This document shows, piece by piece, positions 49,957 through 60,351 of a stretch of 64,000 nt of DNA; within the stretch, counting starts at the first letter, position 1, and the number at the start of each line of letters is the position of its first letter. Made by a program: the position numbers and the translations under genes. The stretch is from Bordetella genomosp. 13 (lineage in GTDB: Bacteria > Pseudomonadota > Gammaproteobacteria > Burkholderiales > Burkholderiaceae_B). The stretch covers positions 1,798,001-1,862,000 of the forward strand of contig NZ_CP021111.1 of the NCBI RefSeq assembly GCF_002119665.1. The letters are read 5' to 3'. The notes beneath the pieces are model-generated. The model did not search any database. It was not told the DNA's origin and worked only from the letters and a program-made list of their open reading frames with translations.

Positions 49957-51387
49957 CTAATCGTCGCGCGTGACGCGGATGATCTCTTCCGGAGACGTCA
50001 CGCCGGCGTCGATCCAGCGCTGGCCGTCCTCTCGCATGTTGTGCATGCCCGCGGCCGCGGCCGCGTTGCGCAGGGCCTGCTCGTCGCGGCCTTCGTGGAT
50101 CAGGGCGCGCGTCACGTCATCCACCACGAACAGCTCGTGGATGCCCGAGCGGCCGCTGTAGCCGGTGTGATTGCAATGCGGGCAGCCCACCGCGCGATAC
50201 ACGGTGCGGCCGTCGGCCTGCGTCTCGGGCGCCCGGCATTCGGGGCACAGCTTGCGCACCAGGCGCTGCGCCAGCACCCCCAGCAGCGACGAGGCCAGCA
50301 GAAAGGGCTCGACCCCCATGTCGGTAAGACGCGTGACGGCCGACACCGAGTCGTTGGTATGCAGCGTGGCCAGCACCAGGTGGCCCGTCAACGACGCCTG
50401 CACGGCGATCTGCGCGGTTTCCAGGTCGCGGATTTCGCCGATCATGATCACGTCCGGGTCCTGGCGCAGGATGGCGCGCAGGGCCGTGGCGAAGCTCATG
50501 TCGATCTTGGGATTGACCTGGGTCTGGCCGATGCCGGGCAGGTCGTATTCGATGGGGTCTTCCACCGTCAGGATGTTGCTGGTGCTGGCGTCCAGGCGGG
50601 CCAGCGCCGCATACAGCGTGGTGGTCTTGCCGCTGCCGGTTGGGCCCGTGACCAGCACGATGCCGTGCGGCTGGCGCACCAGCTTGTCCAGCCTGCCCAG
50701 CACCAGGGGGCTCATGCCCAGCTTCTCCAGCTGCAGGCGTCCCGCTTCCTTGTCCAGCAGGCGCAGCACGGCGCGCTCGCCGTGGCCCGTGGGCAGGGTC
50801 GACACCCGCACGTCGATGGGCCGGCCGCCCACGCGCAGCGCGATGCGGCCATCCTGCGGCAGGCGCTTCTCGGCGATGTCCAGGTGCGCCATGATCTTGA
50901 TGCGCGAAATCAGCGCCGAATGCAGCGCCTTGCGCGGCGAGACCACGTCGCGCAGCGTGCCGTCGACGCGGTAGCGCACCACCGAATGCGTCTCGAACGG
51001 CTCGATGTGGATGTCGCTGGCGTTGTCGCGCGCGGCCTGGGCGAACAGCGCGTTGATCATGCGGATCACCGGCGCGTCGTCCTGGGCCTCGAGCAGGTCG
51101 GCCACCTCGGGCATGTCCTGCAGCAGCCGGTCCAGGTCGATCTCGCTCTCGGCCACGCCCATCACCGAGGCCGCGTCCTCGGTATCGCTGTAGGCGGCCG
51201 TCAGCATGGTCTCGAGCGCGCCATCCTCCACGCGCACCACCGGCACCTCGCCGTGGCAGCGCAGGATCTCGCGCACGGCCCACGACGGCGTGCGCGAGGT
51301 GATGGTCAGCTGCGCCGCGCCGGGGCGCAGCGACAGCATGGCGCGGTGCGCGCGCGCCCAGGCATAGGGCAAGGGATGGGGATTCAT
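49957..51387 (-). CDS. gspE: Type II secretion ATPase GspE
   Basis: 476 residues. Hexameric cytoplasmic ATPase that drives pseudopilus assembly. Walker A is [12 protein letters not shown]; the Asp box, [15 protein letters not shown] (Walker B) and the His box region ATLHTNDS are intact. A four-cysteine zinc motif (CPEC...CPHC) lies near the C-terminus. It starts 7 bases after the gspD stop, so D and E are one unit, on the strand opposite to gspC-N. Confidence 0.95.
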   Translation of the reverse strand: MNPHPLPYAWARAHRAMLSLRPGAAQLTITSRTPSWAVREILRCHGEVPVVRVEDGALETMLTAAYSDTEDAASVMGVAESEIDLDRLLQDMPEVADLLEAQDDAPVIRMINALFAQAARDNASDIHIEPFETHSVVRYRVDGTLRDVVSPRKALHSALISRIKIMAHLDIAEKRLPQDGRIALRVGGRPIDVRVSTLPTGHGERAVLRLLDKEAGRLQLEKLGMSPLVLGRLDKLVRQPHGIVLVTGPTGSGKTTTLYAALARLDASTSNILTVEDPIEYDLPGIGQTQVNPKIDMSFATALRAILRQDPDVIMIGEIRDLETAQIAVQASLTGHLVLATLHTNDSVSAVTRLTDMGVEPFLLASSLLGVLAQRLVRKLCPECRAPETQADGRTVYRAVGCPHCNHTGYSGRSGIHELFVVDDVTRALIHEGRDEQALRNAAAAAGMHNMREDGQRWIDAGVTSPEEIIRVTRDD

Positions 51388-51394
51388 CGCCGGC

Positions 51395-54034
51395 CTACAT
51401 ATTGGTCACGAGCTCGGGACGATAGCCCAGCTGGCGCAACAGCGTGAGCGCGGTGTCCACGGTGGTGGCGTCGCGCGCGACCTGCGCGCGCACCACCACG
51501 CCCATGCCTCCGGGACCGACGCGCGAATAAGCGTTCAGCCCGCTGATCTGCACGCGCTTGACGATCTGGTCGGCGTCTTCCTGGCGTTCGACCGAGGCGA
51601 TCTGCAGGGTGGTGCTGGAGTTGTCGGGCTGGCCGTACAGCGCCGACGGATCGCGCGCGATGCTCACGCCCAGCGGCAGGCTGGCGCGGATCGGCTGGTT
51701 GGCGTCGACACTGTCCGGGCCTTGCGGCAGGTGGCGCACCGCGGTGGATTGCGACGTCTGCGGACCGGGGCGACGCATCGTGTCGGACAGATGCTCGGGA
51801 CGCATGTCATAGGGCCGCTCGCCCACGCCCGGCACATTGGCGGGCGGCAGCTGAGGCGCCTGCATGTCGGGCAGCAGCCAGTGGTCGCCGGGCTGCGCGT
51901 TGCTTTGCGCCCGGCGCATGTAGTCGTAGCGGTCCAGCGTGACGTTGGCGCTGGCACGCGAATCGCGCAGCACGTAGGGCCGCAGGAACACCATCAGGTT
52001 GGTCTTGGTGCGGCGCCGCGTGTCGTAGCGGAACAGCGCGCCCAGCACCGGAATGCGGCTCAGCCCCGGCACGTTGTCGGAAGAGATGGTCACGCTGTCT
52101 TCCAGCAGGCCGCCCAGCACGATGATCTGGCCGTCGTCGATCAGCACGCTGGTGTCGATGGCGCGCTTGTTGGTGACGATGCCGCCGGCCGCGCTGGAAC
52201 GCGAGTCGTCGATGGTGCTGACTTCCTGGTAGATGTCCAGCTTCACCGCGCCGCCTTCGGAGATCTGCGGCCGGATGTTCAGCTTCAGGCCGATGTCCTC
52301 GCGCTCGATGGTCTGGAACGGGTTGTTGCTGTCGCCGCTGCCGGACGTGACGTACTGGCCGGTGACGAACGGCACGGTCTGGCCCACCAGAATGCTGGCC
52401 TGTTCGTTGTCCAGCGTCAGCAGGTTGGGCGTGGACAGGATGTTGGCCTGGCCCGTGCCCTGCATGGCGCGCGCCAGCACGCCCAGGTTGATGACCTCGT
52501 TGCCCAGCACGTCGACCGTGCCCTTCACCACGCCCAGGCTCAGGCCGCTGCCCAGCGCGTCGATGGTGGTGGGACCGTTGCCCGTGATGCCGCTGCCGCC
52601 CAGGTTGGTGCCGCCGATGAAGCTGGTGTTGCCGCTGGACAGGCTGCTGCCCCCAGCCATCCACTGGATGCCGAACTGCGCGGCGGCGTCGTCGGTCACC
52701 TCGACGATCAGGCTTTCCACCAGCACTTGCGCGCGGCGCTGGTCGAGCTGGTCGATCACCTCGCGCAGGCTGCGGTACAGCGGCTCGGGCGCGGAGATGA
52801 TCAGCGTGTTGGTGGACGGATCGGCCTGGATGACCGCGCCGCCCGCCGCATACGACACCGGTTCGGCCGCGGAACCGGGATCCTCGCGCGAGATCTGCTG
52901 CTGGTTTCCGAAACCGCTCTGGCTGCTGCTGCCCAGCCCGTTGGAGCTGCCGCCGAAGCCGCGCATGGCGCTGCTGGTGTTGCCGCGCGAGGCAGTGGAG
53001 GTGCTGCGGCCGCTCAGGCCCGTGCCGGCGCCCGCCACCGAGCCCGATGCCCCCGGCCCGCCCGTGCCGCCGATGGACTGGGTCTGCCCCTGCCCGGTAA
53101 GCAGGCCGCCCAGCACGTGCGCGATGCGCGTGGCCTGCGCGTTGCGCAGATACACCACGTGCAGGTTGCCGGCGTTCTGCTGGCGCGCGTCGAGCTTGGC
53201 GATCAGTTCGCGAGCCAGACGGGTGCGCGCGGGGCTGCCCGAGCGGATCACCACGCTGTTGCTGCGCGGATCGGCCACGATGGCGATGCGGCCGTCGCCG
53301 CCTCCGCCGCCGGGCTGTCCGCCGCCCTGCCCATCCATCAGCTGCGAGGCCAGCGCCGCGATATCCGAGGCGATACCATATTGGATCGGGACCACGTCGG
53401 TGTCCATCGCGGTCGGCACGTCCACGCGCGCGATCACCTGGGCGATGCGCTCGAGGTTGTCGGCGTAGTCGGTGATGACCAGCGTGTTGTTGCCGGGGTA
53501 CGCATTGATGGGATTGTTGGGCGGCACCATGGGGCGCAGCACCGGCACCAGGTTGGCGGCATTCTCGTACTTCAGCGAGAACACCCGCGTGATCATCTGG
53601 CTGCCGCGCGCGAAATCTTCCAGCGACACCGAGCCGTTCGGCTGGCGGCCCGTGCCGGGCGCCGCGCCGCGGTCGGACACCACCGGGCTGCCCTGCAGCT
53701 TGCCGTCGGCCTCGGGCACCACACGGGTGACGCCGTCCACGTCGACGATGGCGAAGCCCTGCATGCGCAGCGCGCCAGTGAGCATGGCCAAGGCCTGGTC
53801 GCGGCCGACGGGCCGCTCGGACACCAGGGTGATCTTGCCCTTCACTCGCGGGTCGACCAGAAAGTTGCGTTGGGTGAACACCGACAGCGCGCGCAGTACG
53901 GCGGGAATATCGGTGTCCACGAAATTGAGACTGACGCGATTGTCGCTCTGTTGCGCGTACGCGGTCTGCACCGGCAGGGCGCAGCTGCTCGTGGCAATGA
54001 CGGCAGCCAGGCCGAACGACAGGATTTGACGCAT
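51395..54034 (-). CDS. gspD: Type II secretion secretin GspD with extended, SPOR-like C-terminus
   Basis: 879 residues, clearly longer than the usual 650-750. Signal peptide (ending LPVQTAYAQ), N0 domain ([37 protein letters not shown]), N1-N3 domains with a Gly/Ser-rich insert (about 320-390), then the secretin barrel ([26 protein letters not shown]). After a Pro/Gln-rich linker of about 100 residues, the last 70 residues (from [19 protein letters not shown] to GYRPELV) have the pattern of a SPOR domain, which binds denuded peptidoglycan in other proteins. Forms the outer-membrane channel. The SPOR assignment is by eye. Confidence 0.93.
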   Translation of the reverse strand: MRQILSFGLAAVIATSSCALPVQTAYAQQSDNRVSLNFVDTDIPAVLRALSVFTQRNFLVDPRVKGKITLVSERPVGRDQALAMLTGALRMQGFAIVDVDGVTRVVPEADGKLQGSPVVSDRGAAPGTGRQPNGSVSLEDFARGSQMITRVFSLKYENAANLVPVLRPMVPPNNPINAYPGNNTLVITDYADNLERIAQVIARVDVPTAMDTDVVPIQYGIASDIAALASQLMDGQGGGQPGGGGGDGRIAIVADPRSNSVVIRSGSPARTRLARELIAKLDARQQNAGNLHVVYLRNAQATRIAHVLGGLLTGQGQTQSIGGTGGPGASGSVAGAGTGLSGRSTSTASRGNTSSAMRGFGGSSNGLGSSSQSGFGNQQQISREDPGSAAEPVSYAAGGAVIQADPSTNTLIISAPEPLYRSLREVIDQLDQRRAQVLVESLIVEVTDDAAAQFGIQWMAGGSSLSSGNTSFIGGTNLGGSGITGNGPTTIDALGSGLSLGVVKGTVDVLGNEVINLGVLARAMQGTGQANILSTPNLLTLDNEQASILVGQTVPFVTGQYVTSGSGDSNNPFQTIEREDIGLKLNIRPQISEGGAVKLDIYQEVSTIDDSRSSAAGGIVTNKRAIDTSVLIDDGQIIVLGGLLEDSVTISSDNVPGLSRIPVLGALFRYDTRRRTKTNLMVFLRPYVLRDSRASANVTLDRYDYMRRAQSNAQPGDHWLLPDMQAPQLPPANVPGVGERPYDMRPEHLSDTMRRPGPQTSQSTAVRHLPQGPDSVDANQPIRASLPLGVSIARDPSALYGQPDNSSTTLQIASVERQEDADQIVKRVQISGLNAYSRVGPGGMGVVVRAQVARDATTVDTALTLLRQLGYRPELVTNM

Positions 54035-54078
54035 GAAAACCTACATCACTGGGCGGGAAAATGCGGCGAGTATACGAG

Positions 54079-54105
54079 GTGACAGAGAAACACTACAGTC
54101 ATAAT
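54079..54105 (+). promoter_or_regulatory. Candidate promoter of gspF
   Basis: GTGACA (54079-54084) and CATAAT (54100-54105) are each 5 of 6 matches but only 15 bases apart. On the opposite strand TATACT (54074-54069) may be the -10 of gspD, so the two divergent promoters would overlap in this 123-base gap. Confidence 0.3.
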
Positions 54106-54157
54106 TGCCCTGCATGGTGTCATCCCCAAGCACTGCCCAATCTGAGTTTCTACTGAC

Positions 54158-55366
54158 ATGCCCTCTTTCCGTTACGAAGCCACCGACGCCCTGGGCAAGA
54201 TCGTGCACGGCACGATCGAGGCCGAGACCGAGCGCGGGGCCCGCAACCAGCTGCGCAGCCGCGGCCTGCTGCCTCTGTCGACTGCGCCCACGGCGGCGGC
54301 CGGCGGATCGGTGTCCGCGATGTTCCGGCCGCGCCTGTCCGACGCCGACCTGGCGTGGATGACGCGGCAGCTGTCCAGCCTGCTGGCGGCCAGCCTGCCG
54401 CTGGACGCCGCGCTGTCGGCCACGCTGGAGCAGACCGAGAACAAGCACATGGCCGCCCTGCTGGCGGAAGTGCGGGCCGACGTGCGCGCGGGGCACCGGC
54501 TGTCGGTCGCCCTGGCCTCGCGTCCACGGGACTTTCCCGAGATCTATCGCGCGCTGGTCGGCGCCGGCGAAGAATCCGGCGACCTGGCCCAGGTCATGGA
54601 AAAGCTGGCCACCTACATCGAAGAGCGCAACGCGCTGCGCAGCAAGGTGCTGACCGCATTCATCTACCCCGCAGTGGTGGCCTGCGTGTCGGTGGTGATC
54701 GTGATCTTCCTGCTGGGCTATGTGGTGCCCCAGGTGGTGACGGCCTTCAGTCACGCCAAGCAGCAGCTGCCGCTGCTCACGCGCATGATGCTGGCGGCCA
54801 GCGATTATGTGCGTGACTGGGGATGGCTTACCGCCCTGGCCATCGCGCTGCTCGTGGCGCTGTGGCGCTACACGCTGCGCGCGCCGGCGGCACGCCTGGC
54901 CTGGCACGCGCGCATGCTGCGCATGCCGATGGCCGGACGCTTCGTGCTGGGCGTGGACGCCGCGCGCTTCGCCTCGACCCTGGCGATTCTTACCGGCAGC
55001 GGCGTGGCGCTGCTGACCTCGCTGGACGCGGCGCGTCGCACGCTGCGCAACGACAAGCTGCGCGCCGCCGTGGACGAGGCCAGCGAGCGCGTGCGCGAAG
55101 GCGCCTCGCTGTCGGCCTCGCTGGCGGCCCAGAAGTGCTTCCCGGCGCTGCTGATCCACCTGATCGCCAGCGGCGAGAAGACCGGCCGCCTGCCCGAACT
55201 GCTGGAACGCGGCGCGAGCAACTTGTCGCGCGACCTGGAGCGTCGCGCCATGGCCATGACTGCATTGCTCGAGCCGCTGCTCATCGTGGTGATGGGCGGC
55301 ATCGTGCTGCTGATCGTGCTGGCCGTGATGATGCCGATCCTGGAGATGAACCAGCTGGTGAGATAG
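54158..55366 (+). CDS. gspF: Type II secretion inner-membrane protein GspF
   Basis: 402 residues. Two T2SSF domains and three membrane helices (AFIYPAVVACVSVVIVIFLL, a middle one near DWGWLTALAIALLVALW, and IVVMGGIVLLIVLAVMMPIL). Family blocks are FRYEATDALGKIVHGTIEA, RQLSSLLAASLPLDAAL and LRRVGAGEESG-like ALVGAGEESGDLAQVME. It is the platform component that probably rotates during pseudopilus assembly. In many relatives gspF follows gspD-gspE in one operon; here it is alone and divergent from gspD. Confidence 0.94.
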   Translation: MPSFRYEATDALGKIVHGTIEAETERGARNQLRSRGLLPLSTAPTAAAGGSVSAMFRPRLSDADLAWMTRQLSSLLAASLPLDAALSATLEQTENKHMAALLAEVRADVRAGHRLSVALASRPRDFPEIYRALVGAGEESGDLAQVMEKLATYIEERNALRSKVLTAFIYPAVVACVSVVIVIFLLGYVVPQVVTAFSHAKQQLPLLTRMMLAASDYVRDWGWLTALAIALLVALWRYTLRAPAARLAWHARMLRMPMAGRFVLGVDAARFASTLAILTGSGVALLTSLDAARRTLRNDKLRAAVDEASERVREGASLSASLAAQKCFPALLIHLIASGEKTGRLPELLERGASNLSRDLERRAMAMTALLEPLLIVVMGGIVLLIVLAVMMPILEMNQLVR

Positions 55367-55369
55367 CCC

Positions 55370-55553
55370 CCCCCGAAGCGCTGCGCCGGCGCGCTTGGCC
55401 CCGGCCGCGTCGTTTCCGAGCCTCATTGCGGGCCAGGAGTACACCGACGCATGAAACAGGTGGTGCTCGATCCAGGACGCCGCGGATCCGGGCTTTGCCG
55501 GTCCGCCAGCGTCGCCCGCCCCCTTGAGGGGGAAGCGCGCAGCGCTTCGGGGG
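55370..55553. repeat. Inverted-repeat-bounded element between gspF and glnB
   Basis: 16-bp perfect inverted repeats (55370-55385 and 55538-55553) flank 152 bases that contain no gene. The right end includes two adjacent hairpins: CCCCC-TTGA-GGGGG (55519-55532) and GAAGCGC-GCA-GCGCTTC (55532-55548). The sequence has the same flavour as the repeats at 36.8-37.1 kb (runs of C and G flanking a GCGCAGCG core). It may also help to terminate transcription of both convergent genes. Confidence 0.55.
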
Positions 55554-55562
55554 TGGGTTCTA

Positions 55563-55913
<351 letters not shown>

Positions 55914-55958
55914 TTATGCTTGGGACGATAGAACGGTGGGACGGCCCGCGGCGCGGGG

Positions 55959-57599
55959 CTACAGCGTTTCGCGAAAGCCATTGGTGACAGGATAGCGCCA
56001 ATCCCGACCGAACGCGCGCGGCGTGACGCGCGGTCCCGGAGGCGCCTGGCGGCGTTTGTATTCGTTGATTCGGATGAGGCGCACAACCTGCTCGACCGCT
56101 TCGGCGGGATAGCCGGCGGCGACGATGGCGGCGGGCGATTCATTGCGCTCCATGTAGCGTTCCATGATGCCGTCCAGCACGTCGTAGGGCGGCAGGCTGT
56201 CCTGGTCGGTCTGGTCGGGGCGCAGTTCGGCCGACGGCGCACGCGTGATGATGCGGTCGGGGATGACCTCGGTGGCGCCCTGGGCGTTGCGCCAGCGCGC
56301 CAGGCGGTACACCAGGGTCTTGGGCACGTCCTTGATGACGGCGAAGCCGCCCGCCATGTCGCCGTACAGCGTGCAGTAGCCCGTGGTCAGTTCGGACTTG
56401 TTGCCGGTGGTGAGCACCAGCCGGCCGGTCTTGTTGGACAGCGCCATCAGCAGCGTGCCGCGCACCCGCGCCTGGATGTTCTCTTCGGTGGCGTCCACCG
56501 GCAGGCCGGCGAACTGCGCAGCCAGCATCTCGTCGAACGCGCCCACTGCCGGCGCGATGGCGATCTCGTCGTACTGCACGCCCAGGCGGCGCGCCATGTC
56601 GGTGGCGTCGATCTGCGAGATGTCTGCGGTATAGCGCGAGGGCATCATCACCGCGCGCACATTGTCCGCGCCCAGCGCGTCCACCGCCACGGCCAGCACC
56701 ACCGCGGAATCGATGCCGCCCGACAGGCCGATGATGGCGCCAGGAAAGCCGTTCTTGCCGAGATAGTCGCGCGTGCCCAGCACCAGCGCGTTCCACACCT
56801 GTTCTTCAAGGCACGCCGGCGCCACGTCGGCCTGGCGCGACACCGGCCGCACGCCGCCCTGCGCGTCGACCTCGACCAGGTTCACGCCCTCGATGAAGTC
56901 GGGAAGGCGCGCCGCGCGCACCCCCTGGGCATCGAGCGCGAACGAGGCGCCGTCGAACACCAGTTCGTCCTGGCCGCCCACCATGTTGGCGTAGACCACG
57001 GCGCAGCCGGTATCGCGCACACAGCGCTCGGCCACGGCCTGGCGCTCGTCCTGCTTGCCGGTGTTGTACGGGGAGGCATTGGGAACCAGCAGCACGCGCG
57101 CACCCGCTTCGGCGGCAGCGCCGGGCGCGCGATCGAACCAGATGTCCTCGCAGATGTTCAGGCCGAACGGCACGCCCTTCACGCTGAACACCAGCGGCGC
57201 GCCATCGGCGGCGAAGTAGCGCTGTTCGTCGAACACCGAGTAGTTGGGCAGCTCGCGCTTGCGATAGACGCCGATCTCGGCGCCGCCGCACAGCACGGCG
57301 GCCGCGTTGTACAGCCGGCCCTGCCGCTGCTGCACGTAGCCCACCACGACGTGCAGGCCATCGAGGCCCGCCATGTCGCGGCGCAACTGGAGCAGGATCT
57401 CTTCCTGCTTCTGGATGAAGGACGGGCGCAGCAGCAGGTCTTCGGGCGGATAGCCCGGCAGCACCAGCTCGGGCGTGACCAGCACGTCGGCGCCCTGTTC
57501 ATGCGCGCTGCGGGCGGCCCGCCGCACCTTGGCGGCGTTGCCCGCCAGGTCGCCGACGACGGCATTGATTTGCGCGATTGCTACCCTGGCGACGCTCAT
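55959..57599 (-). CDS. nadE: Glutamine-dependent NAD+ synthetase
   Basis: 546 residues, the two-domain form. The N-terminal nitrilase-like amidase has the Glu-Lys-Cys triad: E in TPELVLPGY, K in YRKRELPNYSVFDE and C in GLNICEDIWF. The C-terminal synthetase has the ATP pyrophosphatase loop GLSGGIDSAVVLAV. It amidates nicotinic acid adenine dinucleotide to NAD using glutamine. It heads a nadE-glnB unit, linking glutamine use to nitrogen sensing, and is divergent from argH. Confidence 0.95.
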   Translation of the reverse strand: MSVARVAIAQINAVVGDLAGNAAKVRRAARSAHEQGADVLVTPELVLPGYPPEDLLLRPSFIQKQEEILLQLRRDMAGLDGLHVVVGYVQQRQGRLYNAAAVLCGGAEIGVYRKRELPNYSVFDEQRYFAADGAPLVFSVKGVPFGLNICEDIWFDRAPGAAAEAGARVLLVPNASPYNTGKQDERQAVAERCVRDTGCAVVYANMVGGQDELVFDGASFALDAQGVRAARLPDFIEGVNLVEVDAQGGVRPVSRQADVAPACLEEQVWNALVLGTRDYLGKNGFPGAIIGLSGGIDSAVVLAVAVDALGADNVRAVMMPSRYTADISQIDATDMARRLGVQYDEIAIAPAVGAFDEMLAAQFAGLPVDATEENIQARVRGTLLMALSNKTGRLVLTTGNKSELTTGYCTLYGDMAGGFAVIKDVPKTLVYRLARWRNAQGATEVIPDRIITRAPSAELRPDQTDQDSLPPYDVLDGIMERYMERNESPAAIVAAGYPAEAVEQVVRLIRINEYKRRQAPPGPRVTPRAFGRDWRYPVTNGFRETL

Positions 57600-57686
57600 G
57601 GGGAACGATTCCGGATCCGGTGGGAAAAAGAAGGAAAAAATTATCGCATGGCGCCGCGGGCGTCACGAGCTACCAGTTTTGGTAGG

Positions 57687-57715
57687 TTGGGCATCGCCGG
57701 CGCGCGGCCTATAAT
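57687..57715 (+). promoter_or_regulatory. argH promoter, near-leaderless
   Basis: A perfect TATAAT (57710-57715) has TTGGGC (57687-57692) at exactly 17 bases. The ATG of argH is at 57725, only 9 bases after the -10, so transcription would begin 2-3 bases before the start codon. No ribosome binding site is visible. Confidence 0.55.
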
Positions 57716-57724
57716 CCCGCCACC

Positions 57725-59140
57725 ATGGCAAATACCCCCTCTTCCTCGCAGGACCAGTTCGCAAACAAGGCGCAGGCCTGGTCCGCCCGGTTCTCCGAAC
57801 CCGTCTCCGACCTGGTCAAGCGCTACACCGCCTCGGTAGGCTTCGACCAGCGCCTGGCGCGCCACGACATCCGCGGCTCGCTGGCCCACGCCGACATGCT
57901 GGCCGCGCAGGGCATCATCCCCGCCCAAGACCTGGCCGACATCCAGCGCGGCATGCAGCAGATCCTGTCCGAAATCGACGCCGGCACGTTCCAGTGGCTG
58001 CTCGACCTCGAAGACGTGCACCTGAACATCGAAAAGCGGCTGGTCGAGCTGGTGGGCGATGCCGGCAAGCGGCTGCACACGGGCCGCTCGCGCAACGACC
58101 AGGTGGCCACCGACATCCGCCTGTGGCTGCGCGACGAGATCGACACCATCATCGACCTGCTGCGCCAGCTGCGCCGCGCGCTGGCCACCGTGGCGCTCGA
58201 GCACGCCGGCACCATCATGCCGGGCTTCACGCACCTGCAGGTGGCACAGCCGGTCACCTTCGGCCACCATCTGCTGGCCTACGCCGAGATGTTCGGCCGC
58301 GACGCGGAGCGCCTGGCCGACTGCCGCAAGCGCGTCAACCGCCTGCCGCTGGGCGCGGCCGCGCTGGCCGGCACCTCGTACCCCATCGACCGCGAACGCG
58401 TGGCCGCCACGCTGGGCTTCGATGGCGTATGCCGCAACTCGCTCGACGCCGTGTCCGACCGTGACTTCGCCATCGAATTCTGCGCCGCCGCCGCCCTGGT
58501 CATGACGCACGTGTCGCGGCTGTCCGAAGAGCTGGTGCTGTGGATGAGCCCGCGCGTGGGCTTCATCGACCTGGCCGACCGCTTCTGCACCGGCAGCTCC
58601 ATCATGCCGCAGAAGAAGAACCCCGACGTGCCCGAGCTGGCGCGCGGCAAGACCGGTCGCGTCAACGGCCATCTGGTGGCCCTGCTGACGCTGATGAAGG
58701 GTCAGCCGCTGGCCTACAACAAGGACAACCAGGAAGACAAGGAAGGCCTGTTCGACACCGTCGATACGCTGCGCGACACGCTGACCCTGTTCGCCGACAT
58801 GGCCGGCGGCATCCGCGTCAAGGCAGACAACATGCGCGCGGCCGCGCTGCAGGGCTTCGCCACCGCCACCGACCTGGCCGACTACCTGGTCAAGCGCGGC
58901 CTTCCGTTCCGCGACGCCCACGAAGTGGTCGCCCACGCGGTACGCGACTGCGAACAGCGCGGCATCGACCTGGCCGACCTGTCGCTCGCCGAGCTGCAGG
59001 GCTACCACGCCGCCATCGAGGCCGACATCCACCAGGTGCTGACCCTGGAAGGCTCGGTGGCCGCACGCAAGCACATCGGCGGCACCGCCCCCGAACGCGT
59101 ACGCGAGGAAGCGCAGCGCGTGCTGGCCGAAACGGCCTGA
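57725..59140 (+). CDS. argH: Argininosuccinate lyase
   Basis: 471 residues. It splits argininosuccinate into arginine and fumarate, the last step of arginine synthesis. The fumarase/lyase superfamily signature [12 protein letters not shown] is intact, with [20 protein letters not shown] and [19 protein letters not shown] earlier. It is monocistronic, between a promoter directly in front of the ATG and a strong terminator behind. Confidence 0.97.
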   Translation: MANTPSSSQDQFANKAQAWSARFSEPVSDLVKRYTASVGFDQRLARHDIRGSLAHADMLAAQGIIPAQDLADIQRGMQQILSEIDAGTFQWLLDLEDVHLNIEKRLVELVGDAGKRLHTGRSRNDQVATDIRLWLRDEIDTIIDLLRQLRRALATVALEHAGTIMPGFTHLQVAQPVTFGHHLLAYAEMFGRDAERLADCRKRVNRLPLGAAALAGTSYPIDRERVAATLGFDGVCRNSLDAVSDRDFAIEFCAAAALVMTHVSRLSEELVLWMSPRVGFIDLADRFCTGSSIMPQKKNPDVPELARGKTGRVNGHLVALLTLMKGQPLAYNKDNQEDKEGLFDTVDTLRDTLTLFADMAGGIRVKADNMRAAALQGFATATDLADYLVKRGLPFRDAHEVVAHAVRDCEQRGIDLADLSLAELQGYHAAIEADIHQVLTLEGSVAARKHIGGTAPERVREEAQRVLAETA

Positions 59141-59146
59141 TGTGAC

Positions 59147-59175
59147 AAAAACGGGGCCGGCAACGGCCCCGTTTC
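59147..59175. terminator. Bidirectional terminator between argH and the nitroreductase gene
   Basis: An 11-bp perfect stem (59149-59159 with 59164-59174) with a GCAA loop is flanked by A5 on the left and TTT on the right. It can act for argH (+) and, with T5 on the minus strand, for the convergent nitroreductase gene. Confidence 0.85.
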
Positions 59176-59221
59176 TACATGGATGGCCCGCGCTCAGACA
59201 CTGTGCGTGTCACGCCTACGC

Positions 59222-59806
59222 CTAAGCGGCCACGCCCGTCCATTCGGTGACGAACTCGCGATAGTCGGGGCGACGCAGCGGAGGCAGTTCCACGGCCAGC
59301 GTGCCCACCGCCACGAAGCCCAGGAATCGATAGTCCAGCGCATCCAGGCCCAGCGACTCCTGCACTTCTTCCACGTAGGTGCCCAGGCCCGTGCTCCAGA
59401 AGGCCGCATAGCCCAGCATGTGGACCGCGTTCAACACGTTCATCACCGAGGCACCGGTGGCCAGCAATTGCTCCTGCTCCGGAATCTTCGGGTTGTCGTG
59501 CTCGATTTTCTGCGCCACGGCGATCACCAGCGGCACGGCGGCCAGCCATTCGCGCACCGACTTTTCCTTCTCGGGCGTCATGCGCTTGTCGCCGCTGCGC
59601 TTGACCGCGTCCAGCGCCATGTCGGCCAGACGGCCGATGGCTTCGCCGCGGATCAGCACATAGCGCCACGGGCGCAGCGCGCCATGATCGGGCGCGCACA
59701 TGCCCGCCTGCAGGATCCGGGCGAGTTCGTCTTCGTTGGGCGCGGGCGCGCGCAATAGTTTGGTGGAACGGCGGCTGAGCAGAGCGTCGAGAGCGTTGGC
59801 AGTCAT
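59222..59806 (-). CDS. Nitroreductase family protein (YdjA-like)
   Basis: 194 residues from ATG 59806. FMN-dependent oxidoreductase of the small nitroreductase type: LLSRRSTKLLRAPAPNEDEL at the start, the FMN phosphate-binding RRS motif, CAPDHGALRPWRYVLIRG, and ATGASVMNVLNAVHMLGYAAFW. This pattern (PDHG/LRPWR) is that of E. coli YdjA. The physiological substrate is unknown. A TTG 12 bases upstream is an alternative start. A possible -10 (TATGAT on the minus strand, 59847-59842) lies upstream. Confidence 0.85.
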   Translation of the reverse strand: MTANALDALLSRRSTKLLRAPAPNEDELARILQAGMCAPDHGALRPWRYVLIRGEAIGRLADMALDAVKRSGDKRMTPEKEKSVREWLAAVPLVIAVAQKIEHDNPKIPEQEQLLATGASVMNVLNAVHMLGYAAFWSTGLGTYVEEVQESLGLDALDYRFLGFVAVGTLAVELPPLRRPDYREFVTEWTGVAA

Positions 59807-59880
59807 CAGGAAAGGCAAAAGGCTAGTCGAGAAGAATTCTCATCATACGCCAAGCCGTCGTCGCTGTTGGCCGAACTGCC

Positions 59881-60315
59881 CTATCCCAGATGGGTATGAC
59901 GCGCGGGACGCTCCTCGGTTTCCATCTCGGCCAGGCCATGCAGGATGCCGCAGTCTTCCGCGTCCGGGCGGGCGGACAGACAACGCCGGCGCAGATCGCT
60001 CAGTTGGACGCGCAGCTGGGTCAGCTCCGCAATACGGGCGTCGACATGCGCGATGTGCTCGTCGAACAGCTCGTTGATGGGGCCGCAGCCGGTTTCGTGA
60101 TTGTCGGCCAGCGCAAGGATGGCGCGGATCTCTTCCTGCGTCATGTCCAGCGCGCGGCAGTTGCGGATCAGCTTCAGGCGTTCCAGGTGCGGCTGGCCAT
60201 AGCTGCGGTAGTTGTTCAGGCCGCGCTGCGGCGCCGGCAGCAGGCCTTCCTTTTCGTAATAGCGGACGGTCTCCACCGTGGTGCCGGCCGCCTTGGCAAG
60301 TTCGCCGATCTTCAT
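59881..60315 (-). CDS. cadR: MerR family Cd(II)/Pb(II)-responsive regulator (CadR/PbrR type)
   Basis: 144 residues. The N-terminal MerR helix-turn-helix (MKIGELAKAAGTTVETVRYYEKEGLL) is almost invariant. The metal-binding cysteines C77 (ETGCGPI), C112 and C122 fit the CadR/PbrR group rather than CueR, HgR or ZntR proper. C53 in the dimer helix region is extra. It binds the dyad between its own gene and the divergent P-type ATPase and activates that promoter when metal is bound. Confidence 0.9.
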   Translation of the reverse strand: MKIGELAKAAGTTVETVRYYEKEGLLPAPQRGLNNYRSYGQPHLERLKLIRNCRALDMTQEEIRAILALADNHETGCGPINELFDEHIAHVDARIAELTQLRVQLSDLRRRCLSARPDAEDCGILHGLAEMETEERPARHTHLG

Positions 60316-60351
60316 GTGTCCTCCCGGGTGGGAAACCCGACGCGGTGCCTG

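Noticed and set aside
54069..54098. Possible second Pho box in the gspD promoter on the minus strand (CTGTAGT followed by CTGTCAC, then TATACT).
   Set aside because: The heptamers are 13 instead of 11 bases apart, the first matches poorly and the distance to the -10 is too short.
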